A stretch of 64,000 nt of DNA from Theobroma cacao. Lineage: Eukaryota; Streptophyta; Magnoliopsida; Malvales; Malvaceae. Below the pieces are notes generated by a model, which made no database searches, had not been told where the DNA came from, and saw only the letters and a list, made by a program, of their open reading frames with translations. A program made the translations under genes and the position numbers. The DNA lies in the NCBI RefSeq assembly GCF_000208745.1, contig NC_030857.1, forward strand, positions 15,346,687 to 15,410,686, given 5' to 3'. Shown here piece after piece: positions 24,284-35,011 of the stretch. Numbering within the stretch: the stretch's first letter is position 1; the number at the start of each line of letters is the position of its first letter.

Positions 24284-24411
24284 NNNNNNNNNNNNNNNNN
24301 NNNNNNNNNNNNNNNNNNNNNNNNNNNNNNNNNNNNNNNNNNNNNNNNNNNNNNNNNNNNNNNNNNNNNNNNNNNNNNNNNNNNNNNNNNNNNNNNNNNN
24401 NNNNNNNNNNN
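24284..24411. other. Assembly gap (128 N)
   Basis: A run of N follows a poly-pyrimidine tract. It probably hides the left end of the hAT-like element and possibly exon 1 of the adjacent WSD copy. Confidence 0.99.
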
Positions 24412-25078
24412 TTTTAAGTTTAAATATAAATAAATAAGAATATTGAATGTTGACTATATTATTTTTTTTTTCAGGTTTGATTAAAATATGAGTAAGTTGA
24501 AAACAATTGATAAATTTTTTAAAAGAAAAGAGGTAGATCGCTCAAATAATTCTCATACACTTTAGCCACCAAACCTTAATACCTCATCATCAAAGTTTTG
24601 AAGATATTAAAACACTTTCTGAATTATGCCAAAGATTAGCAGAAACAAAAAAGTCAAAGAATTACCACTTGATTGATGATTAATTCGTCTTATTTTGACT
24701 CTTTCGGTTTCTACAGCAACTACAGAGAAAGCCTTTTCAGCAATGAAAATTGTGAAAACAAGACTCCAGAACAAAATGAATGATGAGTTTCTTGCAGATA
24801 ATTTAGTTTTTTATATTGAGAAAGATATTACCAGTCTTTTCAGTACATAGTCAATAATTGATGAATTTGAATCTAGAAAACATTGTCGAGCACAACTTTC
24901 TTATATAACTATCATAAGTTTTTTTTTAAATTTTTTTATTTACATGTTATATAAAATTATTGTCTATTATGAATTTTTTGATCGTTGATTAAATTCAACA
25001 TATTAGTTTTAAAAATTTTTAGCTTTTATTTTTTTTCATCTTTAACCCCCCAACAAAAATTGGCTAGCTCCGCCCCTG
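24412..25078 (+). mobile_element. Decayed hAT-family transposon (TTF/hAT C-terminal-dimerisation type)
   Basis: An N-terminal start is visible at 24488 (MSKLKTIDKFFKRK..., stopped after about 25 codons). A C-terminal hAT dimerisation segment lies at about 24687-24848 (LSVSTATTEKAFSAMKIVKTRL, FLADNLVFYIEKD), typical of plant hAT transposases. Most of the coding region between them is missing. The right end, GGCTAGCTCCGCCCCTG at 25078, is the complement of the usual CAGGGGCGGAGC hAT terminus. It is followed by CTTACAGG (25079-25086). The same 8 bases occur once, uninterrupted, at the matching place in the related WSD copy (40511-40518), which fits an 8-bp hAT target duplication. The left end is not visible. 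Confidence 0.75.
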
Positions 25079-25085
25079 CTTACAG

Positions 25086-27558
25086 GTTGCGGATGAGAAT
25101 AATGGAGGGGAGCTGAAATGGGTGAAAACAGAGGTAGAGTTAGAGAAGCATGTGATAATCCCCAGGGTGGATGAAGAGATGGCCTCTCAAGGGGCAGCAG
25201 ATAAATTTGTTGAAGATTACATCGCCAACATTAGCAAAACCAAGATCAACTTGTCCATTCCCATGTGGGATTGCCATATTCTCAACCTCAAAACCTCTGA
25301 TGCTGAATCCGTACTCGTTCTTCGAGTCCATCACTCTCTGGGGGATGGCACATCTCTCATGTCACTGCTAATCTCTTGCTCTCGTAAACTATCTGACCCT
25401 CTCGCATTGCTAACTTTTCCAGCAATGAAGAAGAAACCAATGCCTACTACTACTACTACTTGGCTTTGTTTTTGGATCAGACTTTGGTCTTTTTTCCTGT
25501 TGATTTGGAACACATCGGTTGATCTGCTCGTGTGTGTCGCAACATTGTATTTCTACAAGGATACACCAACACCCCTCAAACCTTCTTCAAGGAGGGTTGC
25601 TTGTACTCCTGGGAGAATTGTGCGTCGAACTTTCACTTTGGATGATATCAAATTGGTGAAGAATGCAACTAACATGGTTAGAGATCAACCATTTTTCCTC
25701 TTTTCTTTTTTTCTATTTCTTTTTTGTTTTCTTCTTGCTAATATATGAAAACAACTTTTGATATAGGTGTAACTGAAGTTTTTGTTCTTAGTTGATTTGG
25801 CTAATTATGGTTTACCTAAAATGTTTTTCATTGGGCTATTTGTAGACCGTCAACGACGTCGTCCTAGGAATCACTCAAGCAGGCTTATCTCGATATCTCA
25901 ATCGTAAATATGGTAAGTTTACGAGATAACATGAAATGGAACAAAAATCCTCTGCTCCCATTTGGTACTGAAAACTCTAACCTTGAAAGTGTAAACTAGA
26001 AACCCTAAATTCTAAACCATAATATGAAAAATTTAAAAAACATGTAATACAAAATTATAAAAGGGGCACCAAGTGATGATAGAGAATTTATATTCTATGA
26101 AATAATACTTTTTAGTTTTCAATAAAAAATTGCAGTTTGAGACCAATTATTTGCATAAAAATTTGAAGGGTGAGATCCATAAGTGTATATATATTTATAT
26201 AGAGAGAGTTATAAGAAAAAATAAATTTGATTAATTGGAAACAAATATTGAATTTTACAATTATTATACAAAATGTAATATGAATTTGTCCGACTACTTT
26301 CAAATAGTATGTATGTAATATTTTTTCTATTTCATATATATTGTCACGGGTTGACTTTTATTTTTGGTTGTCTAATTTAAATGTATATATATTTATTTAA
26401 ATTTAATTTGATAAAATATTTAAACTAATTTGGTTTAAAATTAAAAAAAATTCAAAACAAGACAATAGATATAAGACAAAGAAATTAAATAATAATAATA
26501 ATAATAATAATTTTTTCCTTACGATAATGGTATTGTTGGACACTTTAATATTTTTTGTTAATAATTTTTCACAAATATTTTGAAAAAAAATATTAGGATA
26601 TGAAAAATCTTCATGGATCCCTATAAAACATGTGCAACCGTCCAAAGAAACATACTAGTAGTTGATTGGTTTGAAAGCCCTATAACTTGGTATGTTAATG
26701 GCAGGTAAGACTAAGAGAAATGAAGCTGGTAGGGAATGGGAAGACAATCTTCCCAACAATATTCGTCTCAGAGCCACTCTCTTTATCAACTTGAGATCAT
26801 CTCCTGGGATTTATGTGAGTAGTTTCCTTACAGTATCAAAGGGAAATCATGGCTTTTGAATATACTTTAATTATCTCATTCCCTTTGTGTAAAATGAATT
26901 TACAGGCCTTGGGTGAGATGCTGAAGAAGAATAGCAAGGCCGAATGGGGCAACAAGATTGGTTATGTTCTCTTCCCTTTTATGATCGCATTGAAAGATAA
27001 TCCTTTAGATTACATTCGTGATGTCAAGGTGGCCATGGATAGAAAAAAAGCTTCTCTAGAAGCCAAGTTCAGATTGTTAATGGCCATGGTTTTCGTGAGG
27101 TTTTATCGTACCAGAGTATGAATCATGACCCACCAATGCTTTTTCCCATTTATGTATATATATTTGCCTCTGATTGCTAATTATCAATCCATGGACAGTT
27201 GGCTAAATTTCCCTTAACAACTATGTGGTTCTCGAACATGGCGGGACCTCAGGACGAGATCCCCATATTTGGCAATCAAGTTGCCTACATTGCTCCTTCT
27301 TTGTATGGCCAACCAGTGGTAATTAGTTCCCCTTTCTTAAAATGTCTATATGATTAATGGAAAAAACAGTCACTTGAATGATGAGTTTGGGTTGGCAATT
27401 GAACTTTGCAGGCACTGACAGTTCATGTGGTTAGCTATGCTAAGATGATAAGTATGGTGTTATCAATTGATGACAACATTATTCCTGACCCCTACCAGTT
27501 GTGTGATGACCTTGAAGAGTCCCTCAAACTCATCAAGAAATCTGCCATTTCCCAGTAA
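25086..27558 (+). pseudogene. WSD-type wax ester synthase/DGAT, copy 1, exon 1 missing
   Basis: Exons equivalent to 2-7 of the intact copy are 25086-25676, 25846-25912, 26705-26814, 26906-27115, 27199-27318 and 27412-27558. All are in frame with GT/AG junctions, giving 414 codons through the stop-preceding SQ. The acyltransferase motif HHSLGDG and the C-terminal NMAGP (NVAGP in the intact copy) are kept. Exon 1, with the start codon and the PLSPMARMF motif, is absent. In its place is a hAT-like element whose target duplication supplies the CTTACAG before exon 2. An internal ATG at 25179 could start about 383 aa. It is therefore a truncated gene that might still be transcribed as a chimera. 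A polyadenylation-type AATAAA lies at 27703-27708. Loss of exon 1 makes an active enzyme unlikely. Confidence 0.85.
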
Positions 27559-27748
27559 TTAAGAATAATGAAGGGCCACTTTTAGCTAGTACTGGCCATA
27601 AGTTAGGATGTGATGCTATGTGCATGAACTGTAGCCAGTTGAGTTCATTTCAGTTCTAAGTATTAGGAACTTGAGTGGTAATGCTTTGTTTAATACTATG
27701 AAAATAAAGAGTGTGCAATTCTTATATTTGCCCTCTTCTTTAATTGTA

Positions 27749-27749
<1 letters not shown>

Positions 27750-27814
<65 letters not shown>
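27750..27814. repeat. (AT)n microsatellite in the 3' flank of WSD copy 1
   Basis: About 32 AT units. The matching sites after copies 3 and 4 (43131-43146, 58732-58746) have only a handful, so the tract expanded here after the duplication. Confidence 0.97.
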
Positions 27815-27820
<6 letters not shown>

Positions 27821-28693
27821 TCTTGAATTGGCTTTTATTTTTCTTCTCAACCGATCAAAAGATTTCATTGATAAGAAAATGGTAATTACAAAGCAGAAGA
27901 TGCAATGGCAGCCTAGACAAGGCAACATTCAAATGTTAGATTGGCATCTATTTATAGAATGGAAAAGACAGAAAACGACAAGGAAGATAAGACTTAAACT
28001 TGGGATTTAATGATTTCAAAACCTTTTCCTTACCATAGAGAAAAAGACTTATTGACCTTTCCCATTAAATTTGGAATCATAATACCCTTGACTTTTCTTG
28101 CGTAGTTGTAGCTACCTCAATCCAACCATGTTTGTCTTGAGATCTCTGTTCCACTTTTTCATCTGCAGTCATGTGTAAATTCAAAATTGAGTAAATTTGG
28201 GATATCTTGGTTAATTTACACATACCAAAAATCTCCCCAATATTGTTAATTCATTGTAGGTAAGATAACTTTTCAAAAATTTAAGACAAATCAATATTAA
28301 TCCAATACAGTAGCACATCCTAGTACTAAGCAAGACCTCAATGCAACACTTGACAACAATAATGTAACCATTGATAGCAACAAGCAGCACCATTAGGACA
28401 AGAAGACATCTTAAGATATCAGTAGAACAAGAACATTATATATCAGTATATGTATGTATGTATCATTTGAACCAATTAAGATTGATTGAAAAATTTAAAA
28501 TTTTTATGTTCAAAAATAAATGTTGATTTTTTTTATGTGTGAGCATCCATATTAAATTCAATAGGTTGTAGGATGGAGTTCCTCACTATATTTTTGTGTT
28601 TAGAATGTCTCATTTAATTAATATGAGACTTACTTTATAATTACATTAACAAATAAAGCCGGTGCTTGTTTTGATAGTATGTTAGATTTTTTT
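27815..28693. other. 3' flank of WSD copy 1, part of the duplicated cassette
   Basis: 28250-28500 matches 34050-34320, 43180-43440 and 58780-59040 ('agcacatcctagtactaagcaagacctcaa', then 'gtatgtatgtatc' and 'tttgaaccaattaag'). From about 28541 begins the first member of a pair of ~120-bp direct repeats ('catccatattaaattcaataggttgtagga'); its partner is at about 29253-29390, beyond the Mutator-like element. No gene is seen. Confidence 0.6.
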
Positions 28694-29239
28694 AGTAAAA
28701 TACCCTCACCTATCTAACTTTTAGTCATAATTCAATGCAGGTCCATTAATTTTCAAAATAAACAATCCACCCCAAACACATGAACGATGTTAACAGACAC
28801 GTGTGAAATGTTAAAATTACCCTTCTTTCTTTATACCTCCTTTTCACTATTTTTTTTAGGCTAGCCGATGGTCCTTCTGATTGGCCACCTTGCGCCCTTC
28901 ACCCTTGTGCTCCCCAGAGGAGCTGGAGCGTGGATCTCGCACCCCCTCACCCTTGATGCTCCCTAGGGGAGAGTAGATCTCGCGCTTCCTTATAGTTTAT
29001 AGTTTAAAAATAAAAAATTATAGTTTATATAGTGTGGTAATTTTTAAAATTAATTAAGAGTAAAATGATCTTTTCAATGTTGCCACATCATCAATCTAAT
29101 GAAAATATTAAAGGTGGATTAACGGTTAGACTTATCTGTCCATGGGATAATATTCTTTTGGGATGGTTGTCTATTTTGAAAATTAATGAACTTGCATAGA
29201 ATTATAATTAAAAGTTAGGGAGGTGAGGGTATTCTACCT
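28694..29239. mobile_element. Mutator-like non-autonomous element with long TIRs, copy 1
   Basis: The ends are inverted over about 80-100 bases: the left begins AGTAAAATACCCTCACC, and the complement of the right end gives AGGTAGAATACCCTCACC, followed on both arms by the same 'taacttttag/aattataatt' phrase. It is flanked by an A/T-rich 9-base duplication (seen best in copy 2). The centre (about 28858-28990) is a GC-rich island with repeated GCTCCC...GGGAGC mini-hairpins, in sharp contrast to the AT-rich arms. There is no transposase. Three further copies lie at the same place in the other blocks. Confidence 0.75.
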
Positions 29240-29892
29240 AAATTTTTTGAAGGCGAACATCCACCTTAAAATCAATTTGTTATAAGTAGAGTGGCTCTTA
29301 GTATATTTATGTGCTTAAGATGTCCAAACTTAATTGATGTAGAATTTATTTTATCATCATTTTAATACATCAATATCATACTATTTGTCCTTATTTGGCT
29401 TTCACGAAAATTTAAAAAAATTTGATTTTAATATAATTAGTGTTACAATTTTAATCTTTTTTATAAAAGTGACGTTTTATGGTTTTACTTTTTTTTGAAA
29501 GGTATGCAATTTATTTGCGAATTGCCAAAGCAAATTACTTTGAACTTTATGATTACAATGGAAATAAAAATAAAAGGCAATAAAAGAAACCCCCCCAAAG
29601 CATAAATTTATGGTTAAATCGTAGCCCCATTTTTTTTGAGCAATAAGTTTTCCCAATGTATATGGGTTCTTACATACATGGCTGCTAGGGTGGTTGTTCT
29701 GCTTGCTCTTTGCTTGTGCCCTTTTATTTGTGTACAATTCCTTTTTCATTTAGTTGTTGCATTTGAGATGCAGTGAATATAGTGATCAATGTGATTGCAA
29801 CAAAATAATACTGTATGTTCTTTTCTTGGAATATAAAAAATTGGTAGGGTACAATTTAACAAAATTGTTCTTTTGTTGACTTATATTTGCAG
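29240..29892. other. Junction between the WSD copy 1 flank and the second ATI-tail block
   Basis: 29253-29400 is the second ~120-bp direct repeat. From about 29608 the sequence matches the intron just before exon 2 of the ATI-like gene (21918-22217): 'ttatggttaaatc.tagcccc', 'tacatggctgctagggtggttgttctgcttgc'. The duplication breakpoint is therefore near 29600. Confidence 0.65.
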
Positions 29893-30024
29893 AAGGTGTC
29901 TTAGTTCATGACTCGTGCTGCTCGTCTCAACGAAGCATTTTCAGTTGTAAGACGTGTCCCCATCATACGGCCTTCACTACCCACTGCTGGGGTGAATCCA
30001 TGGCCTGTGATGAGTTTGAGATAA
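29893..30024 (+). pseudogene. Detached copy of exon 2 of the ATI-like gene, with a stop
   Basis: It is 132 bases, the same length as the real exon at 22218-22349, preceded by the same TTTGCAG acceptor and ending in the same MSLR-stop. The fourth codon is TAG where the intact exon has CAG (29902-29904), so the tail cannot be translated from the exon start. No exon 1 precedes it on this block. It is a by-product of segmental duplication, not a gene. Confidence 0.9.
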
Positions 30025-32638
30025 AAGGTAATACTGAGAAAAAAAATCAAAAGACCAAGGAAACTGGTGTCCACAAGGTAAGCTATAATATTATGTTTGC
30101 TTTCGCTGTGTTGTTGTAAGGATGATTGTTTTCAGTTTACACTTTTCTTTATGTATGGGTTCTGAAATTTGTTCAGTTTGTAAATTTCAGACTCTAATTT
30201 GTTTCAGTACCCTTTACACATTAAGACCTTAAGCCAATATCATAAATGCAAAATCTTGCCTTATGCAGTTCACAAGCTTGGTTTAGTTGGATAGTCCACT
30301 CCGTCCCCCCTCTTCCTTTATATTATTTTCTCTTTTATATTGATGATGCCTATGTGCCTACGACTTGCAATGGTATGAAAGAAAGAATGTATAAAGTCAA
30401 TGCTTTGCAGCTCTGAAAGAAAGGAACATGTAACTTGAATCTGAACTGACTCGAAATGAGATAAATTTTAATTTAAAGTAATTTGAAAGTAAGTGATTGA
30501 TATGTCATTTAGTTTGACTTAAAGTAATTTGAAACTCGAAATGATCCGATATTTGTGGTGATTTGAATCTGAATTGATTTAACGTGAAATGATTCGCAAA
30601 ATCTCACGACTCGAATTGAGTTGAAACCCAAAATGAAACAAACTCTAAAAGATCTAATCGTGTTTATATATCTAAAATATTTGATACATAAAATATTTAG
30701 TGCTTATTTTCAAGTAAAAAAATCCCCAAAAAGAAAAATATATATTTGAAAATAAGTCAAAGAAACATTTAAAGAGATTAAAAAAATTAAAAGCTTTATA
30801 ATATATATATTATAAATAAAATTTTGTAACAATCACCAAGCTGTTGTAAAGATATTATATATATATATATATATATATTATTGGATTGAGATTGAATTTC
30901 GTGTTTATGAATCCTCATCTTTTACTCTACTGACACCAAACTTTCAAGATATTTCATCTAAAATCAATTAGCAATGTGTTAATTAAAATATTTTAAATTT
31001 ATTATTAAAATTTAAATATGAGTTATTGTGGATGAAAAAGGGAAACAAGAAACACGTGCATGTTTGGATTTGTGGTGGCTATATCTATATATGGGAGAAC
31101 AGTCAAAGGGTTTTATGGGAAAATCCTTTTCTCCATGGCAAGGAAAAGCAAGCTTTTAAGTTTCACTAAAGCATGCCCATGTGATGCTCTTCGTGTAATA
31201 TAGACAAGATAATATTTATTAAAATATATTTATATTTCAATAATTATATGATATTCATTAAATATAAGTATTTATAAAACTATTTATCTAGCTGGCTATT
31301 CCTTTGAGTCATAAAAAAATATGTTGTCAATGTTTTGTCATCATTAATCACAAATAATTCTCATTCCTTAAGAAACATACTCGACCATTGAGCCAAAACT
31401 TACAATTCTATATTTACATAACTGAATGCTTTAGTTTGTTCTTTTCGATAAAAAAAAATTACTAAATCCAAGGGTGCTACACATTTTTTGCTAATATATT
31501 CAACAAAATCTAACTTTAGTTCCTCATCACACGTAAAAGCAAATTGTTTGTATAATTGATCAAAAAGGATATATGAAGAAACTAACATAAAATAGTATGT
31601 TGTAATTGTACTCAAGCACCGTAGACAGAGCTTATAGCAAAGAAAAACAAAAGTGATATAGGAAAATATGTCATAAACATATAACGTGTACATGAAAAAC
31701 ATATATAAGCAAGTATGAAATGTATACAGATGAAAGTTAGAAAATAATTTTTAAATAAAGTTAAGTTAAGGATTAAAAGCTTGATGAGTACATATCAAAA
31801 CGTGCATGAGTGCACATAAAATAGTAGTTAGCAATTAAATTGTGTATACAAAAGGTAATAATCATAGCAAGAATCATATGAAATTCAATATAAAAGCTAA
31901 AATAACATAGGATAAAAATTATATTGAATAATTGCATCCACTTCATATGTTGGACCCATCTTTGTCTTGATCTAGCTAAGGAAGAAGAAAGTACATATTA
32001 CTCTAATATAATGAAAATGTAAGGTAAAAAAGAGTGGGAATCTAGAGGCTAAAAACAAAGGAAAAAAATGGAAAGGTTGAGAAACCAAAGAGAAGGAAGG
32101 TTCTCAATATTGAAAAGAAAAGATAAAAAAAGCCTCCAAAAATGAGGCCAAACTCGACTACGTCTCATAACAACTCTCGTTCAACTTCATGTGTCAACTA
32201 ATCTTGGATAATATTTTTTAGGGTTGGTTCAAAATAATTTGATATTAATAAATTGAATATTTTATTTTTAAAATATATAAAAATTTTAAAATATTTAAAT
32301 AACAAAAAACTTAAATAGACTCGAATGAAGGAACTGAGTCTTAGTTTTTAGGTGTCAATTGAGTTCGACTTGATTAGTCCCGGTCATCTTCGTCCTCTAA
32401 TTACAACTTAGTTCAATGAATTTATTTTATATTAATTAACGATTACTTATGAGATGTTGACAAGAGAAACAAAAAGAATTGCAAAACTTGATTTCAGCCA
32501 CAAATGTGAGTATGGTGGTTGCTAGTCCGTTTCTTTGTTTCCTCTCTTGTTGAGGCATGCTTCATGTTTCTAATGAGATAGTCCAATATCATCAGGTGAA
32601 TTCACCCATTTAGCCGCCCTTTCTCTCATTGTCAAGCA
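30025..32638. other. Duplicated flank between the ATI tail copy and WSD copy 2
   Basis: It matches 22350-24095 on its left side and 52098-54176 throughout. It includes an AT microsatellite (about 30855-30880) and the phrase block at 32470-32630 that corresponds to the WSD promoter region ('cacaaatgtgagtatggtg', 'gaggcatgcttca'). No gene is seen. Confidence 0.6.
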
Positions 32639-33707
32639 ATCCCATTTAGGATTGCCATATTCTCAACCTCAAAACCTTTGATGTTGAACCCAAACTTGTT
32701 CTTCGAGTTCGTCACTCCCTAGGTGAGGGCACATCTCTCATGTCACTGCTAATCTCTTGCTCTCGTAAACTATCTGACCCTCTCACATTGCCAACTTTTC
32801 CAGCAATGAAGAAGAAACTAATGACTATTACTATTTAGCTTTGCTTACACATTGTCGTGGGCAACATAAGCATAGCTTACAAAGGCACCTCTAAGCACAA
32901 AATGAAGAATTATGATAGACCAACTTGTTTTCTTTTCTCAATTGCCCTCGCTAGCTCTTTGTTCATTCATTAAATATATGGCAGATGAATGATTTGATAC
33001 GAAAAAGCTTTAATAGCTGTTGTACATGGACTGATGGACTTAATCAGTTAAGCATGTGTAGTCGTCTGTACTCTTCATGTTTGTATTAACATGGGGCAAC
33101 AAGATTGGCTATGTTCTCTTCCCTTTCACAATCGCATTGAAAGATAATCTTTTAGATTACATTCGTGATGTCAAGGCGGCCATGGATAGAAAAAAAACTT
33201 CTCTGGAAACCAAGTTCATATTGTCAATGGCCACGGTTTTCATGAGGTTTTATCGTACTAGAGTACAAATCATGACCCATCAATGCGTTTTCCCATTTAC
33301 ATATATAAATATATTTCCCTGTGCTTACTAATTATTAATCCATGGACAGTTGGCTAAATTTCCTTCAACAACTATTTGGTTCTCGAACGTGGCGGGACCT
33401 CAGGACGAAATCACCATATTTGGCAATCAAGTTGCCTACATTGCTTCTTCTGTGTATGGCCAACCAAGGGTAACTAGTTCCCCTTTCTTAAAATGTCTAT
33501 ATGATTAATGGCAAAAAGGGTCACTTGATTGATGAGTTTGGGTTGGCAATTGAACTTTGCAGGCACTGACAATTCATGTGGTTAGCTATGCCAAGAAGAT
33601 AAGTATGGTGTTATAAGTTGATGACAACATTATTCTTGATCCCTACCATTTGTGTGATGACCTTGAAGAATCCCTCAAACTCATCAAGAAATCTATCATT
33701 TCTTAGT
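32639..33707 (+). pseudogene. WSD copy 2, multiply deleted fragment
   Basis: The pieces are: middle of exon 2 (32639-32849), an unrelated filler (32850-33090, 'gggcaacataagcatagc...'), the 3' part of exon 5 (33092-33261), exon 6 (33350-33469) and exon 7 (33563-33707). Exon 1, the first half of exon 2 and exons 3-4 are gone. The catalytic HHSLGDG has become RHSLGEG. A TAG follows in the exon 2 piece, and exon 7 has TAA in place of TCA. Promoter-like sequence is fused directly to mid-exon 2, exactly as in the fragment at 54176. It cannot make enzyme. Confidence 0.92.
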
Positions 33708-34507
33708 AATTAAAAAAAATGAAGGGCCACTTTTAGCTAGTACTGACCATAAGTTAGGATGTGATGCTATATGTTCATGAACTGTACCCAGTTGAGTTCG
33801 TTTTAGTTCTAAGCATTAAGAACTTGAGTGGTAATGCTTTGTTTAATACTATGAAAATAAAGTGTTCTCCCATTAAATTTGGAATCACATTACCCTTGAC
33901 TTTTCTCTCGTGGTAGTTGTAGCCATCACAATCCAACCATGTTTGTCTTGAGTTCTCTGTTTCACTTTTTCATCTGCAATCATTCATATATTCAAAATTG
34001 AGTAAATGTGAGATATCTTGGTTAATTTGCACGTACCAAAATCTCTCCAATATTATTAATTCATTGTAGGTAAGATATCTTTTCAAAAATTTAAGACAAA
34101 TCAATCTCAATCCAATACAGTAGCACATCCTAGTACTAAGCAAGACCTCAAAGCAACACGTGACAACAATAGTGTAACCATTGATAACAGCAAGCAACAC
34201 CATTAGGACAAGAAGACATCTTAAGATATCAGCAGGACAACAACACTATATATCAGTATATATTTGTATGTATGTATCATTTGAACCAGTTAAGATTGAT
34301 TGAAAAATTTAAAATTTTTATGCTAAAAAATATATGTTGATTTTTGTGTGTGTGAGCTAGCATCCATATTAAATTCAATTGGTTATAGGATGGACTTTCT
34401 CACTATATTTTGTGTTTACAATGTCTCATTTAATTAATATGGGACTGCTTTATAATTACATTAACAAATAAAGTCGGTGCTTGTTTTGATATTATGTTAA
34501 ATTTTTT
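33708..34507. other. 3' flank of WSD copy 2
   Basis: It carries AATAAA at about 33856-33861, the 'agcacatcctagtactaagcaagacctcaa' block and the first ~120-bp direct repeat (about 34360-34480). It is equivalent to 27559-28693. No gene is seen. Confidence 0.6.
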
Positions 34508-35011
34508 AGTAAAATACCCACACCCTTTAACTCTTCGTTATAATTCGACGCGGATTCATTAATTTTCAAAATAGACAGTCCACCCCAATTGCATGAACGA
34601 CATTAACAGATAAGTGTAAAATGTCAAAATTACCTTTATTTCTTTATACCTCTTTTTCACTATTTCTTTTTTTTTTTTAGGCCAGCCAATGGTCCTCCTG
34701 GCTGGCCACCCTGTGCCCCCCACCCCTGTGCTCCCCAGAGGAGCCGGAGCTAATGCTCCTTTATAGTTTATAGTTTAAAAATAAAAAGTTATAATTTATA
34801 TAGTGTGGTAAATTTTAAAATTAATGAAGAGTAAAATTATCCTTTCAATGTTGCCACATCATCAATCTAATGAAAATATTAACGGTGAACTATCGGTTAG
34901 ACTTATGTATCCAGCGGGTAATATTCTTTTGGGGCGACTGTCCATTTTGAAAATTAATGGACCCGTATGGAATTATGATTAAAAGTTAACGGGGTGAGGG
35001 TATTTTATCCT
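34508..35011. mobile_element. Mutator-like non-autonomous element, copy 2, with clear 9-bp duplication
   Basis: It is bounded by AAATTTTTT on both sides (34499-34507 and 35012-35020). The inverted ends are AGTAAAATACCC and the complement AGGATAAAATACCC. The GC-rich centre is at about 34681-34755. A 9-base duplication with long inverted ends is the Mutator-like signature. Confidence 0.8.

Noticed and set aside
28447..28465. Short (GTAT)n tracts after WSD copies as possible regulatory repeats
   Set aside because: Simple microsatellites of varying length; nothing suggests a function.
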